The notes: generated from the sequence alone by a model not told the origin. DNA of 10,200 nucleotides from an uncultured Clostridia bacterium (GCA_934292955.1 CAKQXZ010000079.1:1-10200); one strand, 5' to 3'; shown: positions 1 through 6,893, numbered from the stretch's first letter. Numbers and translations are program-made.

Positions 1-2
1 AC

Positions 3-1097
3 CGTCTTGTCAAAGTCCGCGACCGCATGGCTAAAAAAATGGGTTATGCCGATTATGTCGAACTCGGCTACTACCGCATGGGCAGGCTGTGTTACGACCG
101 TAACGACGTCGAAGAATTCCGCCGCAACGTTCTTCATGACGTTGTGCCCGTCGTTTCCCGTATCCGCAAAGAACGCGCCAAAGCCGCGGGTATCGACGAT
201 ATGAAGCTTTACGACTACGGCGTATGTTTTGCAAACGGCGATCCTTGTCCCGTGCTTACTCCCGCGGGAATGTTCGAAAAAGGTCGTGAAATGTATCGCG
301 AAATGAGCAAAGAAACGGGCGAGTTTATCGACATGATGATCGAAAACGACGCTTTCGACGTTTTATCCCGCGAAGGTAAGTGGGGCGGCGGTTACTGCAC
401 CGAGTTTGCAAAATACAAACAACCGTTCATTCTTGCCAACTTTAACGGCACGTCCGACGACGTAGACGTTTTAACTCACGAAGCGGGGCATGCATTCGCA
501 AGTTATCTTGCGTTCAGAAACAATCTCGACCCCGAAGCGCCGCTCGGCATGGAAACCGCCGAAACGCACTCCATGAGTATGGAATGTTTCTGCTGGAAGT
601 ATATGGATAAATTCTTCGGCAACAGAGCGAAAGACTATAAGTTCAAACATCTTTTCGATAATCTGTCTTTCTTGACTTACGGCGTTATTGTCGACGAATT
701 TCAGCACCGAGTATACGAAAATCCCGCTTTGACTCCCGACGAGCGCAACGCCGTATGGAACGAGCTTGAAGCAAAATACAGACCGTACATGAATGCCGTC
801 GGTATGCCGTATTTCGAAAAAGGTACCCGCTGGCAGTATCAGATGCACATTTACGAATCGCCTTTTTACTATATCGATTACTGTCTTGCTCAGTCAAACG
901 CGTTGCAGTTTTTGTTCCGCTCTCTTAAAGACTATCGCGCGGCGTTCAACAGTTATCTTAAATTCACGTCCCATTACGGAACGGAATTTTTCACCGATAT
1001 GTTAAAAGAATCGGGTATTCGCTCGCCGTTCGAAAAAGGCGCCCTTAAAGAAGTCGCTTTGCTTTCCGAAAAAACGCTCGAAGAACTCAGTAAATAA
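3..1097 (+). CDS. M3-family oligoendopeptidase (zinc metallopeptidase), 5' end missing
   Basis: The frame is open from the left edge; the ATG at 27 is internal because family-like residues (RLVKVRDR) precede it. About 364 residues remain of a protein that is usually about 560 long, so the N-terminal third is missing. The zinc motif HEAGH is encoded at 477-491. It is followed 24 residues later by the Glu of ETHSMSME, the expected third zinc ligand by analogy with thimet oligopeptidase. Near the C-terminus, MHIYESPFYYIDY matches the His/Tyr-rich substrate-binding segment of the M3B/PepF group. The protein would be a cytoplasmic peptidase that cleaves short peptides. No signal peptide can be judged. 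It ends in TAA and is followed by a hairpin shared with the convergent gene. The family call is firm; the exact subfamily is inferred. Confidence 0.95.
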   Translation, partial: RLVKVRDRMAKKMGYADYVELGYYRMGRLCYDRNDVEEFRRNVLHDVVPVVSRIRKERAKAAGIDDMKLYDYGVCFANGDPCPVLTPAGMFEKGREMYREMSKETGEFIDMMIENDAFDVLSREGKWGGGYCTEFAKYKQPFILANFNGTSDDVDVLTHEAGHAFASYLAFRNNLDPEAPLGMETAETHSMSMECFCWKYMDKFFGNRAKDYKFKHLFDNLSFLTYGVIVDEFQHRVYENPALTPDERNAVWNELEAKYRPYMNAVGMPYFEKGTRWQYQMHIYESPFYYIDYCLAQSNALQFLFRSLKDYRAAFNSYLKFTSHYGTEFFTDMLKESGIRSPFEKGALKEVALLSEKTLEELSK

Positions 1098-1146
1098 AGT
1101 AAAATTTATGTTTTCCTATTAAAACAATATTAACAACATAAAAACG

Positions 1147-1190
1147 CGTCTATAAGCCGATAATCGACCTATAGACGGGTTTTTATTATA
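1147..1190. terminator. Bidirectional hairpin terminator between convergent genes
   Basis: The arms CGTCTATA (1147-1154) and TATAGACG (1170-1177) are perfectly paired. Pairing continues inward: on the - strand it is unbroken through two G-U wobbles, while on the + strand the same positions are A-C mismatches. T-rich runs follow on both sides (GTTTTTATTAT on +, CGTTTTTATG on -). The structure suggests it mainly serves the - strand ferritin-like gene that ends at 1193, and secondarily the peptidase gene. Confidence 0.8.
1150..1174. repeat. Copy 1 of a short palindromic motif (related to 2611-2627)
   Basis: CTATAAGCCGATAATCG at 1150-1166 matches CTATAAGTCGATTATCG at 2611-2627 at 15 of 17 positions. 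The reverse complement of 1158-1174 matches the same 17-mer at 16 of 17. The motif forms the heart of the terminator hairpin here. It may be a small dispersed palindromic element or just two similar terminators. Confidence 0.45.
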
Positions 1191-1192
1191 AA

Positions 1193-2497
1193 TTATTTCG
1201 TTTTTTTCTGTTTAGCCGGTGCTTTTGCGGGTTCGAATCCCGTGCTTTTTTCGGCATTTTTCACCGTGCCTATTTCGGTATCGTCATACTTTCTGTTACG
1301 CATGCGTTTAAGCGGATGTTCGGCCGTTTCAAACCGATAATCCTGTCCCTTCTGGGTAATATAATCTCGTATCACGGTGTGCGCGGGGTTTAAGTCGGCG
1401 GGCTTTGTGAACTTGGTGTTATACTCGAAAAATCTGTCCGTTTCGTCAAGATCGGCAATGTTTTTATAGTCTGTCAGTTTGCCCGTATACTGCGCCGTCG
1501 TTTTTATAATGTTCCTTATATAATCGATGTTTTCGTGCAGTGAAATGGGCTCGGGAAATTCCGGATTGGGTATAACGTCAAGATGATCTTTTTTGTCGTA
1601 CTTTTTAAGCAATCTTTCCGCCGCGTGCAGATGCGAAAGTTCAATCTCGAAATATCTTGCCCAAACGTCCTTTATCACGGGATCGGTTTCCGTCACGAAG
1701 TTCGACCAGTACAGATAGCATTCGGTAAACTCGTGCATAAGAGTACATTCAATAAGGTCGCACGACGTGTCTATAAGAGAGCCGTATTGCGTAACATGTT
1801 CTTCTTCAACAAGGCATATTTCTTCGTAAAGTTTTCTGCCCGCGTCGTTTTTATAGTTTGCCGCAACGTTCATATAAAAGTTCATCGTCTGTTGTTCTGC
1901 TGCGGTAATGATCATAGTGTTCAGCACCGTTTTAAGGTCTGAAGTTTTCGCGCTGATATTGCGTTTAACGTTGTCGATCGGGTGACGGTGATGCGCGATA
2001 GTCGGTCTTGCGGGCATAATTTCGGTGTATTTTCCTACCAATCTTTCGGCGTGTATTCCGTAGTCCGCGTCAAGCAGGTCGGCGTATCTGTACAGGTGGT
2101 CGAAGTCTTCGAGCAGCGCAAAATCGAGTGCCTTTTTAACGTAAAAATTGCTTTCGTTACGCGCCATTTCTGCGGTAAGGTCAACGGCTAACTGCTCGTA
2201 GGTTATAGTCGTTTCAAGTATGCTTTCGTCCACGGGCTTAAGCTGCGCAAGCCGTTGCTGTTGTTGCTTTTCGATAAATCTCGTAAGCGCAAGATCTCGC
2301 CTTAAATCGGGGTCGGAAATATGTCTTTGCATCTGGTGCGAATGCCAGTTTGCTTCATATTCCGCGCCGCACGCAAGAACTATTCGCGCCTTGGTATAAG
2401 GGTCGGTCGTCCGCTTGTCGTAAGGCGTGGGGTAAAGGTCTTTAAGGCTTTCAAAATACTCTTCGGGTTTCTTTGCTTTTTCTTTGAAAGGGTTCAT
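1193..2497 (-). CDS. Predicted ferritin-like (diiron-type) helical protein of unknown function
   Basis: This 434-residue protein matches no named enzyme that I recognise. It is mainly helical and carries carboxylate/His patterns typical of ferritin-like bundles: E48xxxH52, E130xxxH134, E201, E231xxH234 (in EEEH), E256, and E284/E286xxH289 (in EIELSHLH). Two ExxH motifs on separate predicted helices are the strongest hint of a di-metal site. The C-terminal 40 residues are basic and low-complexity (PAKAPAKQKKTK). There is no signal peptide or membrane segment, so it is probably cytoplasmic. The start is well supported: AGGAGA at 2503-2508 sits 5 nt before the ATG. The gene lies 211 bp downstream of glnN on the same strand but behind a strong terminator, so it is probably a separate unit. 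The ferritin-like assignment is inference from motif pattern only; a role in metal or oxygen handling is unproven. Confidence 0.75.
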   Translation of the reverse strand: MNPFKEKAKKPEEYFESLKDLYPTPYDKRTTDPYTKARIVLACGAEYEANWHSHQMQRHISDPDLRRDLALTRFIEKQQQQRLAQLKPVDESILETTITYEQLAVDLTAEMARNESNFYVKKALDFALLEDFDHLYRYADLLDADYGIHAERLVGKYTEIMPARPTIAHHRHPIDNVKRNISAKTSDLKTVLNTMIITAAEQQTMNFYMNVAANYKNDAGRKLYEEICLVEEEHVTQYGSLIDTSCDLIECTLMHEFTECYLYWSNFVTETDPVIKDVWARYFEIELSHLHAAERLLKKYDKKDHLDVIPNPEFPEPISLHENIDYIRNIIKTTAQYTGKLTDYKNIADLDETDRFFEYNTKFTKPADLNPAHTVIRDYITQKGQDYRFETAEHPLKRMRNRKYDDTEIGTVKNAEKSTGFEPAKAPAKQKKTK

Positions 2498-2545
2498 AAA
2501 ATTCTCCTGTAGTTTGCGAATAAGTCGCTCGGCGTTAAAGCCGTG

Positions 2546-2551
2546 TTTATA
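2546..2551 (-). promoter_or_regulatory. Possible -10 element for the ferritin-like gene
   Basis: TATAAA on the - strand lies about 50 nt before the ATG of the ferritin-like gene. No good -35 hexamer is found at 16-18 bp; a T-rich stretch occupies that place. The 50-nt leader contains a small CGGC/GCCG hairpin. Weak support only. Confidence 0.3.
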
Positions 2552-2599
2552 CTATTGCCAACTTAAAAAGAAAATATTCGTCCCGTTCATTAAAAAAGT

Positions 2600-2620
2600 A
2601 AAAAAACGACCTATAAGTCG
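2600..2620 (-). terminator. Possible second (back-up) terminator after glnN
   Basis: In the - strand transcript, CGAC pairs with GTCG, plus a U-G pair and a UAUA loop (2607-2620), followed at once by seven U (2600-2606). The stem is short. It lies 28 nt beyond the main glnN terminator and overlaps the short motif at 2611-2627 that resembles the terminator at 1147-1190. Confidence 0.4.
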
Positions 2621-2627
2621 ATTATCG
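2611..2627. repeat. Copy 2 of the short palindromic motif
   Basis: CTATAAGTCGATTATCG matches the 1150-1174 element (15 of 17 direct, 16 of 17 inverted). Only half of the longer palindrome is kept here; sequence to its right diverges after ATCG. Confidence 0.45.
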
Positions 2628-2647
2628 TATATTTCGTATTTTACGGC

Positions 2648-2688
2648 AAAAAAAGAGCATATAACCTTAAAAGTAGGGCTATATGCTC
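2648..2688 (-). terminator. Strong intrinsic terminator of glnN
   Basis: In the - strand transcript, GAGCAUAUAGCC pairs with GGUUAUAUGCUC (12 bp, one G-U), with a 10-nt loop and seven U immediately after (2648-2654). It begins about 20 nt after the glnN stop codon, the classic position and form of an intrinsic terminator. Confidence 0.9.
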
Positions 2689-2708
2689 GTTATCGATAGT
2701 CTTATTGT

Positions 2709-4796
2709 TTATTTGCAGATTCCGAAAAGCAGTTCGCCGTAAGTGGGGTACGGGTATTTGTTTGCGGGCAGAACGGTTTCCGTTTTGTCAACAGCGGCGC
2801 GCAGGTCGTTCATAGCGGAAAGAACTTTGGTTTTGTAGTGTTCGGCTTTATCCGCAAGATATCCGTCGGGAACGTTTTCAACCGCGTCCGAAAGTTCTGT
2901 AACGCTTGCATAAATTTTGTTTTCGAGTTCGCAAATAAGTTTCAGACGGTTGCTTTCAAACGTATTATCCGCTCCCGCATGCTGTTTAACGAGTGCGGCG
3001 TCCGCAAGTTCCGCAGAATAAGCCGAAACGACGGGCAGAATATCTCTGTTTGCCATTTCGAGCATAGTCACAGCTTCTATGCGCAACGTTTTAATGTAGT
3101 TCTCGAGCGCGACGCCGTATCTTGACTTAAACTCGGTTTCCGAAAAAACTTTGAAATCGGTAAATAGTTTTACGTTCTTTTCGGAGAGCATATATTTCAG
3201 ACAGTCGGGCGTAGACGGTAAGTTGAGAAGTCCGCGCTTTGCCGATTCTTTAATCCAGCTTTCGTCGTATCCGTTGCCGTTGAAAATAATGCGTTTGTGT
3301 TCTTTAACGGTCTTCTGAATAAGCGTGTGCAGAGCGGTAAAAAAGTCGTCCGCCTGTTCGAGATAATCTGCAAATTCGGCAAGTTCTTTGGCAACCGCCG
3401 TGTTAAGCGTAATGTTTGCGTCTGCGATCGATGCGGACGAGCCGAGCATGCGGAATTCGAATTTATTGCCGGTAAACGCGAACGGCGACGTGCGGTTTCT
3501 GTCTGTCGTGTCTTTTGGAAATTTAGGAATGACATGCACGCCGATCTTCATCTGCACCTTGTCTTTGGGGCAGTACGCCGAATCGGTTTCTATAGCCGAA
3601 AGTATATCGGTGAGTTCGTCGCCGAGAAAAACCGAAACGATAGCGGGCGGGGCTTCGCTCGCGCCCAGTCTGTGGTCGTTGCCGGCAGAAGCGACGGAAA
3701 TTCTTATCAGATCCTGATATTCGTCCACGGCTTTAATAACCGCGGTTAAAAACAGCAAAAACTGCGCGTTGTCGTAAGGTGTATCACCGGGCTCGAGCAG
3801 GTTAGTGCCGTCGTCGGTAGAAAGCGACCAGTTGTTGTGCTTGCCGCTGCCGTTCACGCCGTCAAAGGGCTTTTCGTGCAAAAGGCACACAAGCCCGTGT
3901 TTTTTTGCAACTTTGCGCATAATTTCCATTGTCAGCTGATTGTGGTCGGTCGCAACGTTGGTGGTAGTAAAAATAGGCGCAAGTTCGTGCTGCGAAGGCG
4001 CCACTTCGTTGTGTTCGGTCTTTGCCAGAATGCCGAGTTTCCACAGTTCGTCGTTGAGTTCTTTCATAAACGACTGCACTTCGGGTTTGATCGCGCCGAA
4101 ATAGTGGTCGTCCATTTCCTGACCTTTAGGCGGTTTTGCGCCGAACAGCGTACGCCCCGTAAAAATCAGGTCTTTACGCTTGTCAAACAGCGTTTTGGGT
4201 ATAAGAAAATATTCCTGCTCCGGACCGACGGTCGTTTTAACCGCCCTTGCCGTCTTATTGCCGAAAAGTCGTAAAATTCTTAATGCTTCGCGATTGATCG
4301 CTTCCATAGAGCGAAGCAGCGGAGTCTTTTTATCGAGCGCTTCGCCGCCGTAAGAGCAGAACGCCGTAGGAATGCAAAGCACGCCGTCTTTAATAAAAGC
4401 GAAAGAAGTGGGGTCCCACGCCGTATAGCCGCGTGCTTCGAACGTTGCGCGAAGCCCGCCCGACGGAAAGCTTGAAGCGTCGGGTTCGCCGCGAACGAGT
4501 TCCTTGCCCGAAAATTCCATTACGACCGAACCGCTTTGATCGGGAGAGATGAAACTGTCGTGTTTTTCGGCAGTAATACCCGTCATCGGCTGGAACCAAT
4601 GCGTAAAATGTGTTGCGCCGTTTTCTACCGCCCAATCTTTCATGGCGTTCGCAACTATGTTTGCCGTTTCAAGCCCTAAGCGTTTGCCTTCTTCGATCGC
4701 GTGTCTGACTTCCTTGTAAGTGTCTTTCGGAAGTCTTTCTTTCATGACCGAATCGTTAAAAACCGCCTGCCCGAAGATGTTGCCGATTGATCCCAT
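2709..4796 (-). CDS. glnN: Glutamine synthetase, type III
   Basis: This makes glutamine from glutamate, ammonia and ATP in the cytoplasm and is a main entry point of ammonium assimilation. At 695 residues it has the usual length of type III enzymes (about 700), not the roughly 450 of type I. The N-terminal block ([17 protein letters not shown]) is typical of GSIII. Catalytic blocks seen are GPEQEYF (about 191-197; Glu metal ligands), [11 protein letters not shown] (264-274), [12 protein letters not shown] (309-320; the GSIII signature with the ATP/glutamate-site His) and [16 protein letters not shown] further on. The C-terminal third is the helical GSIII extension. I chose ATG 4796 over the in-frame GTG at 4805, because that GTG is part of the ribosome binding site GGGAGGTG. 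The gene has its own promoter, a structured leader and a terminator, so it is probably monocistronic. It is divergent from the sigma-factor operon. Confidence 0.97.
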   Translation of the reverse strand: MGSIGNIFGQAVFNDSVMKERLPKDTYKEVRHAIEEGKRLGLETANIVANAMKDWAVENGATHFTHWFQPMTGITAEKHDSFISPDQSGSVVMEFSGKELVRGEPDASSFPSGGLRATFEARGYTAWDPTSFAFIKDGVLCIPTAFCSYGGEALDKKTPLLRSMEAINREALRILRLFGNKTARAVKTTVGPEQEYFLIPKTLFDKRKDLIFTGRTLFGAKPPKGQEMDDHYFGAIKPEVQSFMKELNDELWKLGILAKTEHNEVAPSQHELAPIFTTTNVATDHNQLTMEIMRKVAKKHGLVCLLHEKPFDGVNGSGKHNNWSLSTDDGTNLLEPGDTPYDNAQFLLFLTAVIKAVDEYQDLIRISVASAGNDHRLGASEAPPAIVSVFLGDELTDILSAIETDSAYCPKDKVQMKIGVHVIPKFPKDTTDRNRTSPFAFTGNKFEFRMLGSSASIADANITLNTAVAKELAEFADYLEQADDFFTALHTLIQKTVKEHKRIIFNGNGYDESWIKESAKRGLLNLPSTPDCLKYMLSEKNVKLFTDFKVFSETEFKSRYGVALENYIKTLRIEAVTMLEMANRDILPVVSAYSAELADAALVKQHAGADNTFESNRLKLICELENKIYASVTELSDAVENVPDGYLADKAEHYKTKVLSAMNDLRAAVDKTETVLPANKYPYPTYGELLFGICK

Positions 4797-4802
4797 AGCG
4801 GG

Positions 4803-4810
4803 CACCTCCC
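4803..4810 (-). promoter_or_regulatory. Ribosome binding site of glnN that fixes the start codon
   Basis: GGGAGGTG on the - strand is close to the anti-Shine-Dalgarno complement and sits 6 nt before ATG 4796. The upstream GTG is embedded in it and so cannot itself be served by it. The site can locally pair with CACCC at 4819-4823 (CACC with GGUG, or CCC with GGG), so it may be partly hidden in the leader. Confidence 0.75.
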
Positions 4811-4823
4811 GTAAAAAAGGGTG

Positions 4824-4854
4824 AGGACGCCAAAGACCTGTTCTTTGACGCCCC
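4824..4854 (-). promoter_or_regulatory. Leader hairpin upstream of glnN, possible attenuator or control element
   Basis: The glnN transcript holds a 13-bp stem (4842-4854 with 4824-4836) closed by the loop ACAGG. It is unbroken only on the - strand, where three positions are G-U pairs; on + two of them are mismatches and the third falls at the stem end. This polarity fits selection on the glnN RNA. Five nucleotides (CACCC) and then six U follow, just before the ribosome binding site. The gap before the U-tract makes it an imperfect terminator. It does not match a riboswitch class that I recognise. Confidence 0.55.
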
Positions 4855-4883
4855 TTACCACAAAAAAATTAAAATACTCGGCA

Positions 4884-4913
4884 ATTATATAACGGCAGGA
4901 CGCATCTTGTCAA
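4884..4913 (-). promoter_or_regulatory. Consensus sigma-A promoter for glnN
   Basis: On the - strand there is a perfect TTGACA (4908-4913) and a perfect TATAAT (4884-4889) with an 18-bp spacer. Transcription should start near 4877, giving a leader of about 80 nt that begins before the 4824-4854 hairpin. The near-perfect hexamers suggest strong basal expression, with control acting elsewhere, such as in the leader. Confidence 0.85.
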
Positions 4914-4988
4914 ACGATTGAACCCCGCCTTAAAAAATCCGAAAAAACTTTTTTAGTATTCGCCGCCCGAAGAAAAAATATTATATAA

Positions 4989-5002
4989 ATTTTTCGAAAA
5001 AT
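4989..5002. repeat. 14-bp perfect palindrome in the divergent intergenic region
   Basis: ATTTTTCGAAAAAT is a perfect inverted repeat just upstream of the candidate ECF promoter core. It may be an operator or an AT-rich UP-like element. The related block before the lipoprotein gene keeps the T-run and A-run but not the perfect symmetry, which favours the UP-element reading. Confidence 0.4.
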
Positions 5003-5035
5003 GATAATTTCGGCTATCTTGAATCGTATATTTTG
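4990..5035 (+). promoter_or_regulatory. Candidate autoregulated ECF promoter of the sigma gene
   Basis: This 46-bp block aligns without gaps to 6774-6819 upstream of the lipoprotein gene, with 34 of 46 positions identical. Conserved parts are TTTTT..AAAA, GA.AATTT (5003-5010) and CTT.AATCGTATAT (5018-5031); a variable patch separates the last two. Spacing from AATTT to CGTATA is 14 nt in both. CGTA-type -10 elements are common for ECF sigma factors. The start codon follows about 54 nt later. The function is inferred from the duplication and the context. Confidence 0.5.
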
Positions 5036-5047
5036 TGATAATATAAC
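5019..5047 (+). promoter_or_regulatory. Alternative sigma-A type promoter of the sigma gene
   Basis: TTGAAT (5019-5024), a 17-bp spacer and TATAAC (5042-5047) give four and five matches to the sigma-A hexamers. There is also an extended TG with GATAAT at 5034-5042. It overlaps the candidate ECF promoter; both could be used. The matching hexamers are not preserved before the lipoprotein gene. Confidence 0.4.
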
Positions 5048-5084
5048 AGAAAAACCGACCGCATAGCGTCCTCAAAATAGAAAA

Positions 5085-5612
5085 ATGAATAACTTGCGCG
5101 TAAAAATTCTGCTTCACAAACTGAAAGCGGGCAAAACGGAATATTTCGACGAATTCTATCGCTTAACCAAAGGGGCGGTATGGTACGTCGTACGCAAATA
5201 CGTTTACGACCGTTTCGATGCCGAAGACGTTATGCAGGACGCGTATGTTTCGTTTTTGACCAATCTCGGCGCGGTGAGCGGCAATCCCGTTCCGTATCTA
5301 TGCACGGTAGCAAAAAACAAGGCGCTCGATAAAATTAAAAAAGACTCTAAAATAGATAAAAGCAGCCCTTTCGAAGAATTGCGGCTCGGTGCGGAAGATA
5401 ACTATTCCGACGGCACTTTAATCGAAGAATGCCGAAAAAAACTCGACGAAGAAGAATTTTTTATTATAGAACAAACGGTCATAATCGGCTATAATAGAGT
5501 AGAAGTAGCAAAAATGCTTAATAAACCCGTGTCCACGGTGAACAGAAAATACAATCAGATTCTTAAAAAAATAAAAATAATCGCAAAGGGGGTATATGAT
5601 GAAAGAACTTAA
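5085..5612 (+). CDS. ECF-type (group IV) RNA polymerase sigma factor
   Basis: The 175-residue protein has two sigma domains and nothing else. Sigma-2 is at about 15-85: FDEFYRLTKGAVWYVVRKY, then FDAEDVMQDAYVSFL, the conserved core-binding and -10 segment. Sigma-4 is at about 118-165, with a helix-turn-helix VEVAKMLNKPVSTVNRKY at 139-156. The length fits ECF factors; SigI proteins are about 250 residues with a different C-terminal domain. It would direct RNA polymerase to a small stress or envelope regulon. The next gene overlaps its 3' end and encodes the likely membrane anti-sigma factor. There is no clear Shine-Dalgarno before ATG 5085 and an in-frame stop at 5064 rules out an upstream start, so translation may be weak. 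It is divergent from glnN. Confidence 0.9.
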   Translation: MNNLRVKILLHKLKAGKTEYFDEFYRLTKGAVWYVVRKYVYDRFDAEDVMQDAYVSFLTNLGAVSGNPVPYLCTVAKNKALDKIKKDSKIDKSSPFEELRLGAEDNYSDGTLIEECRKKLDEEEFFIIEQTVIIGYNRVEVAKMLNKPVSTVNRKYNQILKKIKIIAKGVYDERT

Positions 5613-6663
5613 ACGGCTTAAACGCGAAATAACCGCATCCGCGCCCGATCTGTCCGATAATATCAGAAACTCGGTCGACTGGAACGCTATTTCCGCAAAT
5701 TCCGCAAAAACAGTCGGTGCAACGCAAAACACAAAAGTCGCAAACGCGCAAGCGGATAGCCGCGCACGTAAAAACAACGCGGGCAAAACAACTAAAAAGC
5801 CTTTTTTCAAGTCGTTCCGTTTCGCCCTTATCGCGTGCGGGCTGATACTCGTAATCGCATTGCCTGTCGTTTTGTCGTTAACGTCAAAAAAGCCTGATAA
5901 AGTGAAGCCCGTTTTCGCTTCTTACGACGTTGTTATCGACGTTAACCCCAACATTGTATTTAACGTAGGCGAAGGTGACGTAGTGGTATCACAGCGCGGT
6001 TTTAACGAAGACGGCGTAATCTTTCTGTATAATAAAAATTATGTCGGAAGTAAAATAGACGTTGCGACCGAATCCGTCTGCGCGGAACTTAAAAAACTCG
6101 GGCTTATAACCGACGGAAGCATTGTAAGAATATCGGCGTTCGACCATAAAACCAAAGAAATCAAAGATAAAACGCAGTCCGCTATAGAAAAAAAGATGGA
6201 AGAAGTTTTAGGCGGCAATGTCACCATGCTTTATCTTTCAAATGAAGAAATCGACCGTATAGAAGACTATTATGAGTCGAATTCCGTAAAAGAAAACGAG
6301 AAAAAGCTCATCGAAGAATTCTGCCAAAAGGTAATCGCGCTTGCGCAGGAAAAAATCTCCGATATAAATAACGTTATAGAATCGCTTAAACCTTATGCAA
6401 AAACCGACGGCTCGGTCGAACTTTCGGACGAAGTTATCTCGCAGATCAACGCGTTCAATTCAAAATATAAAAATCGTTACGACCCGTCAAAAATCCGTAA
6501 CGGCGAAGACGTGGAAGAACTTATCGAAGAACTCGAAGAAGAAATAGAAGACCTGCAGGACGGAATCGAAGACGCCGGCGAAGAGTTTTCCAAGGGCGCT
6601 TACGCCGATCTTTTCGAAGAACTCTGCGAACTCGTAAAAGAAAATATCTTCAATTCCAAATAA
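5599..6663 (+). CDS. Single-pass membrane anti-sigma factor with RsgI-like ectodomain
   Basis: About 354 residues. A basic cytoplasmic part (1-73) has no recognisable zinc anti-sigma motif; then comes one membrane helix (about 75-94, FALIACGLILVIALPVVLSL) and an outside domain. Just past the membrane is VVIDVNPNIVFNV (112-124), with NEDGVIFL and a helix after it. This is the layout of the RsgI juxtamembrane domain, where the chain self-cleaves between Asn and Pro of the DxNPS-type motif; N116-P117 is kept here. The C-terminal half is acidic and coiled-coil-like (EELIEELEEEIEDLQDGIED near 305-325). ATG 5599 lies 6 nt after AAAGGGGG; ATG 5596 is possible but only 3 nt away. It overlaps the sigma gene by 14 nt, indicating translational coupling. 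Function as anti-sigma factor is inferred from gene order and topology. Confidence 0.82.
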   Translation: MKELKRLKREITASAPDLSDNIRNSVDWNAISANSAKTVGATQNTKVANAQADSRARKNNAGKTTKKPFFKSFRFALIACGLILVIALPVVLSLTSKKPDKVKPVFASYDVVIDVNPNIVFNVGEGDVVVSQRGFNEDGVIFLYNKNYVGSKIDVATESVCAELKKLGLITDGSIVRISAFDHKTKEIKDKTQSAIEKKMEEVLGGNVTMLYLSNEEIDRIEDYYESNSVKENEKKLIEEFCQKVIALAQEKISDINNVIESLKPYAKTDGSVELSDEVISQINAFNSKYKNRYDPSKIRNGEDVEELIEELEEEIEDLQDGIEDAGEEFSKGAYADLFEELCELVKENIFNSK

Positions 6664-6773
6664 TTCGCCAGTTTTGCGGTCTGAAATCAGATATTGAACA
6701 ACTCCTTAAACGCCTGCCGGAAACCGCACCGAAAAGTCGTATAAAACAACGCTCGAAAAAAAATTCAAAATAT

Positions 6774-6819
6774 TTTTTATAAAAGTGAGAATTTGCTTTA
6801 ACTTCAATCGTATATATGG
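6774..6819 (+). promoter_or_regulatory. Candidate ECF promoter of the lipoprotein gene (second copy of the block)
   Basis: This is the counterpart of 4990-5035: GAGAATTT (6787-6794), then CTTCAATCGTATAT (6802-6815), at the same spacing. It lies about 79 nt before the chosen start at 6894. It falls in the 230-bp gap after the anti-sigma gene, which otherwise shows no gene and no clear terminator (only a weak TCTG/CAGA hairpin near 6679 and a long-range TGCGGT/ACCGCA pairing), so read-through from the sigma operon is also possible. Confidence 0.5.
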
Positions 6820-6881
6820 CAGAAAACAAAAAACAGGGCGGAGCGGTCGGTCGTTTCAACAAGGCTGAACGGCTCGCCCGT

Positions 6882-6887
6882 AAGGAG
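6882..6887 (+). promoter_or_regulatory. Ribosome binding site that sets the lipoprotein start
   Basis: AAGGAG sits 6 nt before ATG 6894. The in-frame ATG at 6816 has no such site, lies inside the candidate -10 element, and would put 26 charged residues ahead of the signal peptide. Confidence 0.8.
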
Positions 6888-6893
6888 CAAATC

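Noticed and set aside
1227..1243. A perfect tRNA T-arm-like sequence (GCGGG, TTCGAAT, CCCGT) on the + strand
   Set aside because: No acceptor stem, anticodon arm or CCA end can be built around it, and it lies in frame within the 3' end of the ferritin-like gene. It is probably chance, though an integration-site remnant cannot be excluded.
2624..2634. A third ATCGTATATTT match resembling the candidate ECF -10 element
   Set aside because: The upstream box and spacer do not match, and no + strand gene follows it.
3297..4274. Long open frames on the + strand (145-150 residues) opposite glnN
   Set aside because: They are antisense shadows of the strongly conserved glnN frame, with atypical composition and no ribosome binding sites.
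4803..4805. GTG as the glnN start codon
   Set aside because: It is part of the ribosome binding site GGGAGGTG; ATG 4796 has proper spacing.
5085..5612. Naming the sigma factor SigI because of its RsgI-like partner
   Set aside because: The protein is only 175 residues and has a standard sigma-4 helix-turn-helix, which is the ECF layout.
6816..6818. ATG as the lipoprotein start
   Set aside because: There is no ribosome binding site, it lies in the candidate promoter -10 region, and it would place charged residues before the signal peptide.
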